NCBI RefSeq assembly: GCF_900156575.1 | Contig: NZ_FTNY01000002.1 | Coordinates: 186,001-250,000 of the forward strand | Direction of reading: 5' to 3' | Length of the DNA: 64,000 nt | DNA from: Chryseobacterium shigense | GTDB taxonomy: Bacteria; Bacteroidota; Bacteroidia; Flavobacteriales; Weeksellaceae | Shown: positions 48,939 to 58,942 of the stretch, in pieces | Position numbering within the stretch: position 1 is the stretch's first letter | Layout of the letters: each line of letters opens with the position of its first letter | Notes under the pieces: model-generated | What the model saw: only the letters and a program-made list of their open reading frames with translations | Database searches by the model: none | What the model was told of the DNA's origin: nothing | Program-made: the position numbers and the translations under genes

Positions 48939-51386
48939 TTAAAAATCTACAATTACATCTTTTTTAATACTTTGATAGGCAGTGATTTCATCAAATTCAT
49001 TCAAACTTAACAAAACCATTTTTTTAAACGGATCATAGTTTTTCCCCCGCGGAAGCTTGAGCATAATCTGGAATTGATACAGGTTGTTAAGCCTTGCAAT
49101 CTGTGCTCTTTCCGGTCCTAAAACACATTCTTCCGGCAGATATTTTCTTAAAATAGATCCCAAAAACTGGGAGGCCCGGTTCACCTTATCCTCTTTTCTG
49201 TGCTTAAGCTCAATCATGATAAGTTTTGTGAATGGCGGATAATGAAATTTCTGGCGCTCCGTAAGAATATATTTATAGATTTTGGCAGGATTATTCATCT
49301 TGATCAGCTGAAAAACAGAATGCTCAGGATTATAGGTCTGAATTAAAATTTTTCCTTTTCCCGAAACCCTTCCCGCTCTTCCTGAAACCTGAGTGATCAG
49401 TTGGTACGCTCTTTCCTCAGCCCTGAAATCCTGTACATACAGTAAGGAATCAGCTTTGGGAATAGTAACCAGTTCAATATGGTCAAAATCAAGGCCTTTA
49501 GAAATCATCTGTGTTCCCACGATAATATCTGTTTCGCCGTCTTCTATCTTTTCGTAGAGCTTTTCATAGGCAAATTTCTTGCGCATGGAATCTACATCCA
49601 TCCGGTCTACTTCATGGTCCGGAAACAGTTTGGAGACTTCTTCGTGAATCTGTTCTACGCCTACTCCTCTTTCATTCAGCTTTTCAGACTGACATTTCGG
49701 ACAGCTTTTAGGCTTGGAGGCTCTCTGCCCGCAGTAGTGGCATTTCATTTCATTGGCCGCCTTATGGTAGGTCATTACCACATCACAATTCGAACAGTAA
49801 TTGACGTAGCCGCAGCTTTCACACTCAATTACATTAGCATAGCCACGACGGTTATGAAGCACGATGGCCTGATTTTTTTCATCAAGCGTTTTTTTGATCT
49901 CATCAATAAGTTGTAAAGAAAAATTACCGGAAACTTTTTTAGATTCATGGGCTTCTTTAAAATTGATGAGTTCATATTCAGGTAAATCTACATTCCCGAA
50001 TCTCTCATTCAGGAAAATATATTTTATTTTGTCTTTTCTGGCGTTATAATAGCTTTCTACAGAGGGAGTGGCTGATCCCAGAATGACTCCGGCACCGTAA
50101 AGATTTCCCAAAACCAGGGCTGCATCTTTGGCGCTAAAATTGGGGGAAGCTTCTCTGGGTCTATAAGCGGAATCGTGTTCTTCATCCACTACGATCAATC
50201 CCAGATTGTGATAAGGCAGAAACAAGGCATTCCGTGTTCCGATCAGGATTTTGATATCATTCTGCTTCATTCTCCTCCAGACTTCTACGCGTTCAAAATC
50301 GGTAAGTTTCTGATGATAGAAACCAAGCTGTCTGCCATATTTCTTTTCTAATCTTTGGGTAATCTGTTTGGTAAGAGAAATTTCAGGAAGCAGAAAGAGA
50401 ACATTTTTCCCTTCTTCAATACATTCTTCTATTTTTTCTAAATAAATATGGGTTTTTCCAGAGGAAGTCACGCCATGCAACAATACATTTTTACCTTCTT
50501 CAAAGGCTTCATCAATTTCAACTTTGGCCTCCTTCTGTTGGTCGGAAAGTTCTTCCAGCGCCTCAATTTCGCCTTCATAACTTTCGATCCTGTCTTTCTG
50601 CATATAATATTCCTCAACAAGATTTTTATCGGCAAGCGGTTTAAAATGGGAGCTGCCGAAATATCCATCTTCAAACAGTTCAGCTTTTTTTATAGGAATA
50701 TCGGGATGTTCCGTCTGCTTTTCCAAAATCGCCAGAAAAAGGTCTTTCTGCTTGGGTGCCTTATTCAGTTTCAGAAGAATATCGGTAAGGTTCTGATTGC
50801 CTAAAACCTCATCTTTGATTTTGACGTAAGCTACTTCTTTTGCTTTATATTTTTCAGCAATTTTTTCATCAATTTCAATATACTGAAGATCGATCAGTGA
50901 ATTGATCGTTTTAATAATATCTTTTTTGGGAACAAAGGCTTCAATATCGGTAAGGTTGATCAACTGGCGTACTTCCAATGCCTGAATCAGGTACATTTCA
51001 TTGACATCGAGATTCTCAAAATCAACCGTAACCCCAGGTTTTAACTTAAGATAGGTTTCGCTTTCCAGCTTTAAAGAGGAAGGAAAGGCAAAACGGTAGA
51101 TCTCGCCCAATTTACACAGATAATAATCTGAAAGCCAGTTCCAGAAATTGATTTGTTCTTCCGGAACGATCGGTTGATCATCCAAAATGCTGATGACTTC
51201 TTTGGCCACAAAATTCTCAGGCGCATGGTCGTGAAGTTCAAAAACAATTCCAGTATAGATTTTCTTCCCTCCAAACGGCACCAATACGCGCATTCCCGGC
51301 TGAATATCAGATATTAGCTCTTCCGGAACTTTATAAGTGAAAGATCCTTTTAAATTAAGTGGTAAAACGATTTGAGCGTACTGCAA
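48939..51386 (-). CDS. priA: Primosomal protein N' (replication restart helicase PriA)
   Basis: PriA (815 aa) reloads the replicative helicase at stalled forks. The N-terminal DNA-binding domain begins QYAQIVLPLNLKGSFTYKVPEEL. The helicase Walker A is GVTSSGKT (305-312), and the DEEH box follows near residue 404. Eight zinc-binding cysteines lie in CESCGYVNYCSNCD and CHYCGQRASKPKSCPKCQ. GTQMISKGLDFDHIELVTI and QVSGRAGRVSGKG form the C-terminal motor motifs. It is a single gene. Confidence 0.96.
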   Translation of the reverse strand: MQYAQIVLPLNLKGSFTYKVPEELISDIQPGMRVLVPFGGKKIYTGIVFELHDHAPENFVAKEVISILDDQPIVPEEQINFWNWLSDYYLCKLGEIYRFAFPSSLKLESETYLKLKPGVTVDFENLDVNEMYLIQALEVRQLINLTDIEAFVPKKDIIKTINSLIDLQYIEIDEKIAEKYKAKEVAYVKIKDEVLGNQNLTDILLKLNKAPKQKDLFLAILEKQTEHPDIPIKKAELFEDGYFGSSHFKPLADKNLVEEYYMQKDRIESYEGEIEALEELSDQQKEAKVEIDEAFEEGKNVLLHGVTSSGKTHIYLEKIEECIEEGKNVLFLLPEISLTKQITQRLEKKYGRQLGFYHQKLTDFERVEVWRRMKQNDIKILIGTRNALFLPYHNLGLIVVDEEHDSAYRPREASPNFSAKDAALVLGNLYGAGVILGSATPSVESYYNARKDKIKYIFLNERFGNVDLPEYELINFKEAHESKKVSGNFSLQLIDEIKKTLDEKNQAIVLHNRRGYANVIECESCGYVNYCSNCDVVMTYHKAANEMKCHYCGQRASKPKSCPKCQSEKLNERGVGVEQIHEEVSKLFPDHEVDRMDVDSMRKKFAYEKLYEKIEDGETDIIVGTQMISKGLDFDHIELVTIPKADSLLYVQDFRAEERAYQLITQVSGRAGRVSGKGKILIQTYNPEHSVFQLIKMNNPAKIYKYILTERQKFHYPPFTKLIMIELKHRKEDKVNRASQFLGSILRKYLPEECVLGPERAQIARLNNLYQFQIMLKLPRGKNYDPFKKMVLLSLNEFDEITAYQSIKKDVIVDF

Positions 51387-51888
51387 GGGAAATTTTTAAA
51401 GTGTAAAATTAGATTTTTCTTTAGAGAACTGCAATTTTTTATTGAGATTGTATTCTGTCATTGTGAGGAGTTGTAATGAGGTTAACCTAAATAAAGTGAA
51501 AGATCTCTTTCTCGTATTTTAAACGGGACCAGAAGGCTTTCTGTTTCTCGCAGATTGAACCCATGAAGCAGATTAAAAATAATGACCCTTCTGCAAGATC
51601 TTTGCCATCTGCGGGAGATTATTTCAAAATGTAATACGATGTATTTTTTCAAATGCAAAGTCTGATGTTGAAAGCTTTTAATTTTAAGGAAAGCAATGCG
51701 TCCGGCTGCACTGTTGATGAAGCTTTATTGATAAAACGTTGGCTTAATCAAATCAAGACTCATTAATTCGACTCTTTGTTTAACGAAAAACAAGGTCTTA
51801 AAATTAATCCTGACATCAAAAAAGTAATTTTCGTTTTGCAGTTCTTTCGCTTTGCTCTGAATGATAAGTATCTGGCTCAATGTTAATT
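51387..51888. other. Gene-free gap with decayed REP-like elements
   Basis: No convincing ORF or RNA gene is seen. TCTCGCAGAT (51546-51555) and ATCTGCGGGAGA (51607-51618) form an imperfect inverted repeat of about 73 bp. CTGTCATTGTGAGGAG (from about 51454) resembles the arm of the palindrome at 56536-56616. The rest is AT-rich and without recognisable structure. Confidence 0.5.
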
Positions 51889-52797
51889 TTAGAAAAGCCA
51901 TTCGGTGATATGATACCAACCCGCTGACGTAAGAAATCCCACAATAATGCTGAAACCAATAATGATATTGGTGAGCTTGGTATTGAGTCTGAACTGTTCT
52001 GCAATAATGCTTGAGGTGACCACGGTAGGCATGGCAGCTTCAAACACGGTAATTTTCGCTACATCACCTTTTATATTGAGAAGCAGGGCCAGTCCTAAAA
52101 CGATTGCCGGGGCTAAGATCAATTTATACAACATTGAAGCAGACATCTGCGGAATCAGTTTTTTCCATCCGTTGAATTTCAACTGGAGTCCTACAGAGAA
52201 TAACGCCAATGGACTTACGGTGGCAGCCAGTTTATCAAAAAAGGGTTCAGCTGCTGTAAAATCAATAAACTGAGATAATGTCAATGCTGCGATACAGCCA
52301 ACCAGAGGCGGAAAGGTGATCAGTCTTTTGAGAATAAACAGGGCACTTACTTTTCCGGATCTGCTTCCGCCTTTTACTGCGGCAATGATTCCTAAGGTAG
52401 AAAGGGCAAAAAACATGGTCTGATCACAAATAATCGCAATACTTAGAAGGCTTTCTCCATAGAAAGCACTGATCAGCGGAAATCCTATAAAGGAAGTATT
52501 ACTGTAACCACTCGTTAATTCCAATGTACTTCTGGAACGCCTTGAATAGCCTTTGCTTTTACTGTAAAACATCATAAAGAAGAAACAGAAAACGGAAATC
52601 AGGAAGGTAGCTGCAATCGGAAACAGCATTTCTGTGGTCCACTTTACTTTAGGCAGGTATTTAAAAGACACTGCGGGCAGCGCAAGATAGAGAATCCAGG
52701 TATTGATGCCTTTATGAGCATCGGGATGGATCGATTTTGTTGCTTTGAATACCATTCCAGCTATAATGCACACTGCAATCAGAACAAAATTGACCAT
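51889..52797 (-). CDS. AEC-family (auxin efflux carrier type) transporter
   Basis: This 302-residue inner-membrane protein has about ten hydrophobic helices arranged in two halves, as in the AEC/BASS-like fold. Typical segments are VLIAVCIIAGMVFKATK, GYSNTSFIGFPLISAFYGE (the conserved N-T-x-F-x-G-x-P motif) and ITVFEAAMPTVVTSSIIAEQF. Bacterial members carry malate, malonate or other organic acids. The substrate cannot be set from the sequence. It is a single gene. Confidence 0.88.
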   Translation of the reverse strand: MVNFVLIAVCIIAGMVFKATKSIHPDAHKGINTWILYLALPAVSFKYLPKVKWTTEMLFPIAATFLISVFCFFFMMFYSKSKGYSRRSRSTLELTSGYSNTSFIGFPLISAFYGESLLSIAIICDQTMFFALSTLGIIAAVKGGSRSGKVSALFILKRLITFPPLVGCIAALTLSQFIDFTAAEPFFDKLAATVSPLALFSVGLQLKFNGWKKLIPQMSASMLYKLILAPAIVLGLALLLNIKGDVAKITVFEAAMPTVVTSSIIAEQFRLNTKLTNIIIGFSIIVGFLTSAGWYHITEWLF

Positions 52798-53027
52798 ACT
52801 ATTTTAAAATATAATACGAAGTTACGGTTGATTTTTTATTTATAGACTCAAAAAAATAATTTTTATTTAAAATAATTTCAGAGAGAATATCATCCTTATA
52901 ATTCAATAAACATCATACTTTAATACTACTCTATTCATCTTTAATTGCAGAATATACCAAACGAATTATGTTAAATTTTAATATTTTTTACTAAATAAAT
53001 CACAAAATATTGAATAAATTATTACAT

Positions 53028-53038
53028 TTACTAACCAC
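53028..53038 (+). promoter_or_regulatory. TTACTAACCAC element before the papain-like lipoprotein gene
   Basis: The same 11-mer lies at 12226-12236, at a similar distance (6-15 bp) upstream of the protein-glutaminase start. It may be a shared 5' untranslated element of secreted hydrolase genes, or chance. Confidence 0.3.
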
Positions 53039-53052
53039 AAAAAATATTCAAT

Positions 53053-53928
53053 ATGAAAAGTAGATTAATATTTTTAGCACTTAGTGTGCTACTCTTATCC
53101 TCCTGCAATTCCAATGAGGATATCACCACTTCCCATCCTGAGTCCACTCCCCAAAATCAATATGCATTGGGAGCAAAACTTGTCGATGAGGAAACGTTTA
53201 ACTCTTATCAAAAAGCAGATGTAGAGGCACTGACACTGAAATTTAAAGGAAAAAGTCTGGATGCTGCTAAAGTTGCCCTTCCAAGCAGCTATACGATTCC
53301 CAGTTCAGCAGTGGGAAATCAGGGCTCCGAAGGCTCGTGCGTTGCGTGGGCTACGGCTTATGCGGCGGCAAGTTCACTTGAGCGCAACTTTAAGGGGATC
53401 ACGCAAAGCAGAAGTCCAGAGTATGTTTACAACCAGATCAAAGTGGGCACATGCGCTCAGGGGGCCTATGTTACCGCGGGTCTTAATCTGATCAAAAATC
53501 AGGGAGTCTGCAGCTGGAATGAAATGCCTTATACGGATGCCGGATGTTCCACACAACCTAATGCAACACAGAAAGCTGCAGCAAGTACGCATAAGTTTAC
53601 CAGTTGGGGAACCGTCAATAAAACGGATATCACAGGGGTGAAAAATTTACTAAGCATGAATCTTCCTGTCATTATTGCAGTAAGTGTGGATGACAGTTTC
53701 TACAATATGGGAAGTACGGGATGGATCTGGAAAGCCCATTCGGGACAGAATTATGGTGGACATGCCATTTGTGTTGTCGGGTATGATGACAGCAAGCAGG
53801 CGTTTAAGGTACAGAATTCATGGGGCCCGTCATGGGGAAGCAGCGGACATTTCTGGATCGACTATTCATTCTTTGCAAAAACCTCTAACGGAGCAATTAA
53901 TGAGAGTTATGTAGCCTATGTTCAATAA
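53053..53928 (+). CDS. Papain-like cysteine peptidase lipoprotein (family C1)
   Basis: This 291-residue lipoprotein (lipobox LLLSSC, Cys18) has the C1 peptidase triad: Cys96 in NQGSEGSCVAWATAYA, His237 in GGHAICVVGYDD and Asn255 in VQNSWGPSWG. The glutamine of the oxyanion hole is Gln90. The pro-region is short (about 70 residues). The enzyme probably acts at the cell surface on proteins or peptides. It is a single gene with its own terminator. Confidence 0.92.
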   Translation: MKSRLIFLALSVLLLSSCNSNEDITTSHPESTPQNQYALGAKLVDEETFNSYQKADVEALTLKFKGKSLDAAKVALPSSYTIPSSAVGNQGSEGSCVAWATAYAAASSLERNFKGITQSRSPEYVYNQIKVGTCAQGAYVTAGLNLIKNQGVCSWNEMPYTDAGCSTQPNATQKAAASTHKFTSWGTVNKTDITGVKNLLSMNLPVIIAVSVDDSFYNMGSTGWIWKAHSGQNYGGHAICVVGYDDSKQAFKVQNSWGPSWGSSGHFWIDYSFFAKTSNGAINESYVAYVQ

Positions 53929-53960
53929 TCATACAGCACCACATTATTTTATATAAAAGA

Positions 53961-53995
53961 AAGCCTTCCGCAGTAGTGGAAGGCTTTTCTTTTTA
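53961..53995. terminator. Terminator between the papain-like and beta-mannosidase genes
   Basis: AAGCCTTCC pairs with GGAAGGCTT, followed by TTCTTTTT on the plus side and by AAAAG on the other. It can serve both converging genes. Confidence 0.87.
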
Positions 53996-54001
53996 GTCAC
54001 A

Positions 54002-56488
54002 TTATTGATCCTGCATCATATCCCAAAGAGTCATGACTTCGATGTTTTGTACAGGTTTTGACAGTTTGATTTTTTTTGACGTATTGGGAAGGAGGTCGAA
54101 GAAATTGTCACTATAATGTGTATCTCCCATCAGACAGACCTCTTTTGCCAAAACATCTGTAGAAATTTCAATCTCATCCGCTCCCACTCTTTTTATCTTA
54201 AGATCAGGTTTGGACAGTTGTAAATCTTTAGGCCTGGAAAAAAAATGCTGATTGGCCGCAATGACTTTTCCACCTTTATCTTTCAGGGTAAGTTGTAAAA
54301 ATATTCTATTTTTATCGGATTCATTCAGTAAATTCTTAATTTCAACCGGATCGAATTTCAGAATACTTACTAATGTTTTCTCTTTTGAAATGCCTCTGGT
54401 TTCTTTTAAAACTTTTCCCTCAAAATTCAAAACTTTGATTTCCAAACTGACCCCATTGACTTCATTCAGTGCATCATTAATCGCATAAAAGTTTAACATT
54501 CCTTCTTTTTCTTCCGTCAGAATAACCTGCTGTTCAAAACTTCTCTTCATCTGATATTGAAGCGCCTTCCAGTTTCCTGAATAATCAATGGAAGACCAGG
54601 AAACAACCGGCCAGCAGTCGTTCAGCTGCCAGTATAAAGTTCCCATATTGTAAGGTTTTGCACGGCGATGGGCTTCTACAGCGATTCTCATTCCTCTTGC
54701 CTGAAGCAATTGGGAAATGTAATTGTATTTTACAAAATCTATGGGAAGCGGATAATCTCTTTTGATATATTCATTGATGATCTCCCAGCCTCGGCTATGC
54801 TTTTCATGGGCTTTGATCGTTGGGTTTTGAAGATTCAGATCCGGAGTTCCAGAAAACATTGATTTCACAGCTTCCAGACCTGGCATTCCCTGAAAACCAT
54901 ATTCAGACATGAAGCGGCCCACCTTTTCGTTATAGATCTCAAATGGCTGTTCTCCCCACCAAACACCCCAATAATGGGAATCTCCTTCTGTAAGGCTTTC
55001 TTTATGCCCCCATCCGATCGATGGCGAACTTGGCCAGTATCTATTTTTATCAGGTGTAAGATTCTCCTTCAATGCATTAGGAATCACTTCATGGAATATT
55101 TTTTTATAGTCTTTCCAAACTTGAAGGGAGTCATCTTTTGAGTATTTGAACTGCTTCTGATATCCCCAATTGACAATCGCTTCATCAATTTCATTATTTC
55201 CACACCACAAAGCAATCGAGGGATGATTCTGCAGTCGGTTAACCTGATCTTTTACTTCTTCTTTTATGTTGTTTAAGAATGCTTCATCAGCCGGATAAAA
55301 GCTTCCTGCAAACATGAAATCCTGCCAGACTAAAATGCCGTTTTCGTCGCATGCTTTATAGAATTCATCATCTTCATAGATTCCGCCGCCCCAGATACGG
55401 ATCATATTCATATGGGCATCTTTGGCATCTTTGATCAGCTTCCGGTATTTTTCTTTGGTTATTCTGGGTGAAAAACTATCAGCAGGAATCCAGTTGGTTC
55501 CTTTGGCGTATAACGGCTGGCCATTAACTTTAAAGTAGAAGGATTTTCCAGCGGCATCCTTTTCCTGAACGAGTTCTACCGTTCTAAGACCTACTTTTAT
55601 ATTCTTTTGGTTTAAAGTTTTACTGTTTTTTAAAAGTTCAATATTAAAATCATGAAGATTGGCTTCTCCCCATCCATTGGGTTGCCAGAGTTTTAAACCG
55701 CTCACATCATAAGGAACACGAATTGTATTGATGCCTTTTTTGAGAGAAATGGTCTTGTTCAATTGATTAATTTTCAAACTATAATTTCCCGCCTCCCTTG
55801 CATTAATCTCTACTTCAAAATTGAAATCCAGCACTTCCGGGGAAAAGTTCTGATGGTATTTGACGTTTTCAATTTTCGCAAAATTCCAGTATTCCAACTG
55901 TATATCTTTCCAGATTCCTGCGGTTACCAGCCTCGGACCCCAATCCCAACCAAACTGATATTGGGCCTTTCTTACAAAGCTGCGGGGTGATTCCGGCATA
56001 GCAAACGGAACTTTTTTTGCCAATTCCTTTCCTTCTTTCACTGCCGATTTGAATTTGATCTGCAAGTCATTGTCCCCTTGTTTCAGGAATTCTTTTACAG
56101 GAATATTCCATTTTCTGAACATATTGTCTGTTTTTTTCAATAGTTTTCCGTTCAGATAGATCTCCGAAAAGGTATCGAGGCCATTAAAAATCAAATCAAT
56201 ACGATCATTTTTAAGTTCATTTGCTGAAACTTTAAAGGTGGTTTGATATTCCCAGTCTTCATTTTCTATCCACTGTACTTTTTTTTCGTTTTCATCTTTA
56301 AAAGGATCGGGAATGATTTTATTGTCCATCAGATCAAGATGAACGGTCCCCGGAATTTTCGCAGGCAACCATTTCTGTTCTTTTGTATTTTTGAACTGCC
56401 ATTTCTCTGAAGACAAACTTCGCTCTGTCATTTGTGCAATTATCATGGTTTGGACAAAGAGAAAAGCTAGCAGGATCGATTTATTCAT
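54002..56488 (-). CDS. Beta-mannosidase, glycoside hydrolase family 2
   Basis: This 828-residue enzyme has a signal peptide (to about residue 18), a GH2 sugar-binding N-terminal domain, an immunoglobulin-like domain and a TIM barrel. The acid/base Glu433 is in ALWCGNNEIDEA and the nucleophile Glu529 in FMSEYGFQGMPG. The layout and motifs (IRIWGGGIYEDDEFYKACDENGILVWQDFMFA) match beta-mannosidases that remove terminal beta-mannose from N-glycan cores or mannan oligosaccharides. It is downstream of cutC and the glycosylasparaginase on the same strand, with a palindromic repeat between. Confidence 0.93.
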   Translation of the reverse strand: MNKSILLAFLFVQTMIIAQMTERSLSSEKWQFKNTKEQKWLPAKIPGTVHLDLMDNKIIPDPFKDENEKKVQWIENEDWEYQTTFKVSANELKNDRIDLIFNGLDTFSEIYLNGKLLKKTDNMFRKWNIPVKEFLKQGDNDLQIKFKSAVKEGKELAKKVPFAMPESPRSFVRKAQYQFGWDWGPRLVTAGIWKDIQLEYWNFAKIENVKYHQNFSPEVLDFNFEVEINAREAGNYSLKINQLNKTISLKKGINTIRVPYDVSGLKLWQPNGWGEANLHDFNIELLKNSKTLNQKNIKVGLRTVELVQEKDAAGKSFYFKVNGQPLYAKGTNWIPADSFSPRITKEKYRKLIKDAKDAHMNMIRIWGGGIYEDDEFYKACDENGILVWQDFMFAGSFYPADEAFLNNIKEEVKDQVNRLQNHPSIALWCGNNEIDEAIVNWGYQKQFKYSKDDSLQVWKDYKKIFHEVIPNALKENLTPDKNRYWPSSPSIGWGHKESLTEGDSHYWGVWWGEQPFEIYNEKVGRFMSEYGFQGMPGLEAVKSMFSGTPDLNLQNPTIKAHEKHSRGWEIINEYIKRDYPLPIDFVKYNYISQLLQARGMRIAVEAHRRAKPYNMGTLYWQLNDCWPVVSWSSIDYSGNWKALQYQMKRSFEQQVILTEEKEGMLNFYAINDALNEVNGVSLEIKVLNFEGKVLKETRGISKEKTLVSILKFDPVEIKNLLNESDKNRIFLQLTLKDKGGKVIAANQHFFSRPKDLQLSKPDLKIKRVGADEIEISTDVLAKEVCLMGDTHYSDNFFDLLPNTSKKIKLSKPVQNIEVMTLWDMMQDQ

Positions 56489-56535
56489 TAAGAAATTAGT
56501 TTAGAAATTTTATAAGCTTAGCTTAAAATACTTAC

Positions 56536-56616
56536 TTTGTCATTCCGAGGAACGAAGGAATCTCTATGATGTATTGAGATTCTTTCACTCCACTTTGTTT
56601 CGTTCAGAATGACAAA
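56536..56616. repeat. 81-bp imperfect palindrome (REP/MITE-like)
   Basis: TTTGTCATTC (56536-56545) and GAATGACAAA (56607-56616) are perfect inverted ends. Inside, GGAATCTC pairs with GAGATTC, with mismatches. It fills the gap between cutC and the beta-mannosidase gene. Confidence 0.8.
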
Positions 56617-56639
56617 CGCTATTATATCACATGGAAAAT

Positions 56640-57302
56640 TTAACTATTTTTCAAGGCAACCACTTCATCCGCGCTTGCAAAAGCGCCGCCATCTGTAATC
56701 GCTGAAGAATGAAAATAGCCCGCTTTGGTGAATTCGCGGATCTCTGCAATATTGGTTGAACGAAGTCCGCCTCCCATCAGAATTTCGATCCTTCTCCCGG
56801 CAAGTTCAACGAGTTTTTTCAGATTTTCTTTACCTTCTGAAACGTTGGGTTTCTGACCTGAAGTAAGAATGGTTTTAAAACCGCATCCGATTACCTTTTC
56901 GAGGGAATTTTCAAGATCCTGAGCTCGGTCAAAAGCACGATGAAAGGTACATGGAAGAGGATTTGCCAATTCTACTAATGTTTTATTCTGCACAAAGTTT
57001 ACCTCATCATTTACGTCCAGAATACCAAAAACAAAACCGTCAACTCCTAAAGATTTCAAATAAGTCAAATCCGTTTTCATTTGTTCAAACTCTGGGTCTG
57101 AATAAGTAAAATCACCTCCTCTGGGTCTGATCATTACAAAAATTGGGATGTTAATTTCTGCTCTGAGCTCTTTTACTGTTTCAAAATCCGGAGTTGTTCC
57201 GCCTTCGCTTAATCCGTCACATAATTCTATTCGGTCTGCTCCGTTTTTAAAAGCTATGATTGCAGATTCAGGATTGAAACACGCTATTTCTATTTTTGAC
57301 AT
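56640..57302 (-). CDS. cutC: CutC-family protein
   Basis: CutC (220 aa) is a TIM-barrel protein historically linked to copper homeostasis, though the mechanism and even the copper link are debated. Marks are IEIACFNPESAIIAFKNGADRIELCDGLSEGGTTP, VMIRPRGGDFTYSDPEFEQM, GFVFGILDVNDEV, TFHRAFDRAQD and ILTSGQKPNVSEG. It lies 33 bp after the glycosylasparaginase gene and belongs to that operon. Confidence 0.92.
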   Translation of the reverse strand: MSKIEIACFNPESAIIAFKNGADRIELCDGLSEGGTTPDFETVKELRAEINIPIFVMIRPRGGDFTYSDPEFEQMKTDLTYLKSLGVDGFVFGILDVNDEVNFVQNKTLVELANPLPCTFHRAFDRAQDLENSLEKVIGCGFKTILTSGQKPNVSEGKENLKKLVELAGRRIEILMGGGLRSTNIAEIREFTKAGYFHSSAITDGGAFASADEVVALKNS

Positions 57303-57335
57303 TTATTGTTTATTGAATGGGTAAGAAAAATATTT

Positions 57336-58328
57336 TTATTTCAAGGCAAATTCCGGTTTTTCAAGACGGTTTCCCTTCTGATCATGAACGGCAAAATTAA
57401 ATCCGTCCTGAATACAATAAGAACCGTATTCCCCTTTTTTATTCAAAGCAATAAAACCAACCTGGATATCTTTCAGGTTCTTATTTCTTCTTTTAGCAAT
57501 ATTGACAATTCTTTCTACGGCTTCTTTGCAGGCCTGTTGAGGATTTCTGCCCTGTCTCATCAATTCAACCACAAGATGGGTTCCTACTGTACGGATGACT
57601 TCTTCGCCATGTCCGGTTGCTGTGGCCGCTCCTACTTCATTGTCAACAAATAAACCGGCACCAATGATCGGAGAATCTCCTACTCTCCCATGCATCTTAA
57701 AAGCCATTCCACTGGTGGTACAGGCTCCGGAAAGGTTTCCCTGGGCGTCCAGAGCGATCATCCCAATGGTGTCATGATTTTCAATATTAGCAACGGGTTT
57801 ATATTCACTGGTTTTTAACCATTCTTTCCATTCTTTCTCTGATTCCGGGGTAAGAAGATTTTCTTTTTTGAATCCCTGTGATAAAGCAAACTGAAGCGCT
57901 CCATCTCCCACCAGCATCACATGCGGCGTTTTTTCCATCACAGATCTTGCTACGGAAATAGGATTTTTAATATGCTCTAAGCACGCTACTGAACCAATAT
58001 TATAGTTGTCATCCATAATACAGGCATCCAGGGTAACCCTTCCGTCTCTGTCAGGACGCCCGCCGTACCCTACACTTCTTTCAGCAGGGTCCAGCTCTAC
58101 AAGACGAACTCCTTTTTCTACTGCATCAAGAGCTTTTCCGCCTTTCCCCAGAATAGTCCAGGCTTCTTCGTTGGCTTTCAGTCCGAAATTCCAGGTGGAA
58201 AGAACGATGGGCTTACCTACTCTACTATGATTATCAGGCAGATCTTTCGCGATGAGATCCAGTGGATTTACGGCAAGTGCCAGAGAAGCAGCGGCCGTTT
58301 TTTTGATGAAGTTTCGTCTACTTTGCAT
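57336..58328 (-). CDS. N4-(beta-N-acetylglucosaminyl)-L-asparaginase (glycosylasparaginase) precursor
   Basis: This 330-residue N-terminal nucleophile hydrolase matches the enzyme known from Elizabethkingia meningoseptica. It cleaves the bond between the N-glycan and asparagine. The precursor self-cleaves before Thr187 in ENHDTIGM, giving alpha and beta chains. DACIMDDNYNIGSVACLEHI and GRVGDSPIIGAGLFVDN are typical. The start MQSRRNFIKK has a twin-arginine motif followed by a hydrophobic segment, so export through Tat is likely. I use the ATG at 58328. Confidence 0.95.
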   Translation of the reverse strand: MQSRRNFIKKTAAASLALAVNPLDLIAKDLPDNHSRVGKPIVLSTWNFGLKANEEAWTILGKGGKALDAVEKGVRLVELDPAERSVGYGGRPDRDGRVTLDACIMDDNYNIGSVACLEHIKNPISVARSVMEKTPHVMLVGDGALQFALSQGFKKENLLTPESEKEWKEWLKTSEYKPVANIENHDTIGMIALDAQGNLSGACTTSGMAFKMHGRVGDSPIIGAGLFVDNEVGAATATGHGEEVIRTVGTHLVVELMRQGRNPQQACKEAVERIVNIAKRRNKNLKDIQVGFIALNKKGEYGSYCIQDGFNFAVHDQKGNRLEKPEFALK

Positions 58329-58375
58329 GTAAGATGTATTTGTGTCCCAAATTAGCAAATTTCCCGCTAGCAGAA

Positions 58376-58416
58376 AAGAAAAAAGACCACGGTAAGTAGT
58401 CTGTGGTCTTTTTCTT
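58376..58416 (-). terminator. Intrinsic terminator after the YeeE/YedE pair
   Basis: On the minus strand AAAAGACCAC and GTGGTCTTTT form the stem, and a T-rich tail follows. It separates the sulfur transporter pair from the glycosylasparaginase unit. Confidence 0.85.
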
Positions 58417-58428
58417 ATTTTCTAATCA

Positions 58429-58917
58429 TCAATGAGGGAGCTTATCTCTTACATAACCATATACCCACGTTCCTGCAATGGCACTGAGAAGGGTTATAGT
58501 CACCGCCAATGCACCAGTTCCGATCTGTGCGAAAAGTGGTCCGGGACATGCTCCTGTCATTGCCCAACCGAAACCAAAGATCAGTCCACCGTAAATCTGG
58601 CCTTTGCTAAATTTTTTAGAGGGTATACGGATCGATTCCCCATCTATTGTTTTAATCCTGAATTTTTTAATGATCCCTACTGAAATCATTCCAACGAAAA
58701 TGGCACTCCCAATGATTCCGTACATATGGAAAGACTGCAGTCTAAACATTTCCTGGATTCTGAACCAGCTGATGACCTCAGCTTTCACGAAAATAATTCC
58801 GAATATAATTCCGGTCACCAGGTATTTCAGATGGTGGTACCATGGATGATTCAGGTTGCTTTCATTGGTACAGGCTGTATCCTGATGCCGAATATCGTTT
58901 TCTTTAAGGTCTGTCAT
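58429..58917 (-). CDS. YeeE/YedE-family transporter half, thiosulfate type (second)
   Basis: This 162-residue protein has four hydrophobic helices and the conserved GFGWAMTGACPGPLFAQIGTGAL motif, whose cysteine is the substrate-relay residue in thiosulfate transporters of this family. It is a half-size member and presumably pairs with the product of the upstream gene, which ends 25 bp before it. The N-terminal 25 residues form a short cytoplasmic segment. Confidence 0.88.
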   Translation of the reverse strand: MTDLKENDIRHQDTACTNESNLNHPWYHHLKYLVTGIIFGIIFVKAEVISWFRIQEMFRLQSFHMYGIIGSAIFVGMISVGIIKKFRIKTIDGESIRIPSKKFSKGQIYGGLIFGFGWAMTGACPGPLFAQIGTGALAVTITLLSAIAGTWVYGYVRDKLPH

Positions 58918-58942
58918 AATTAATTTCTGCTTAAAAGTTGAA

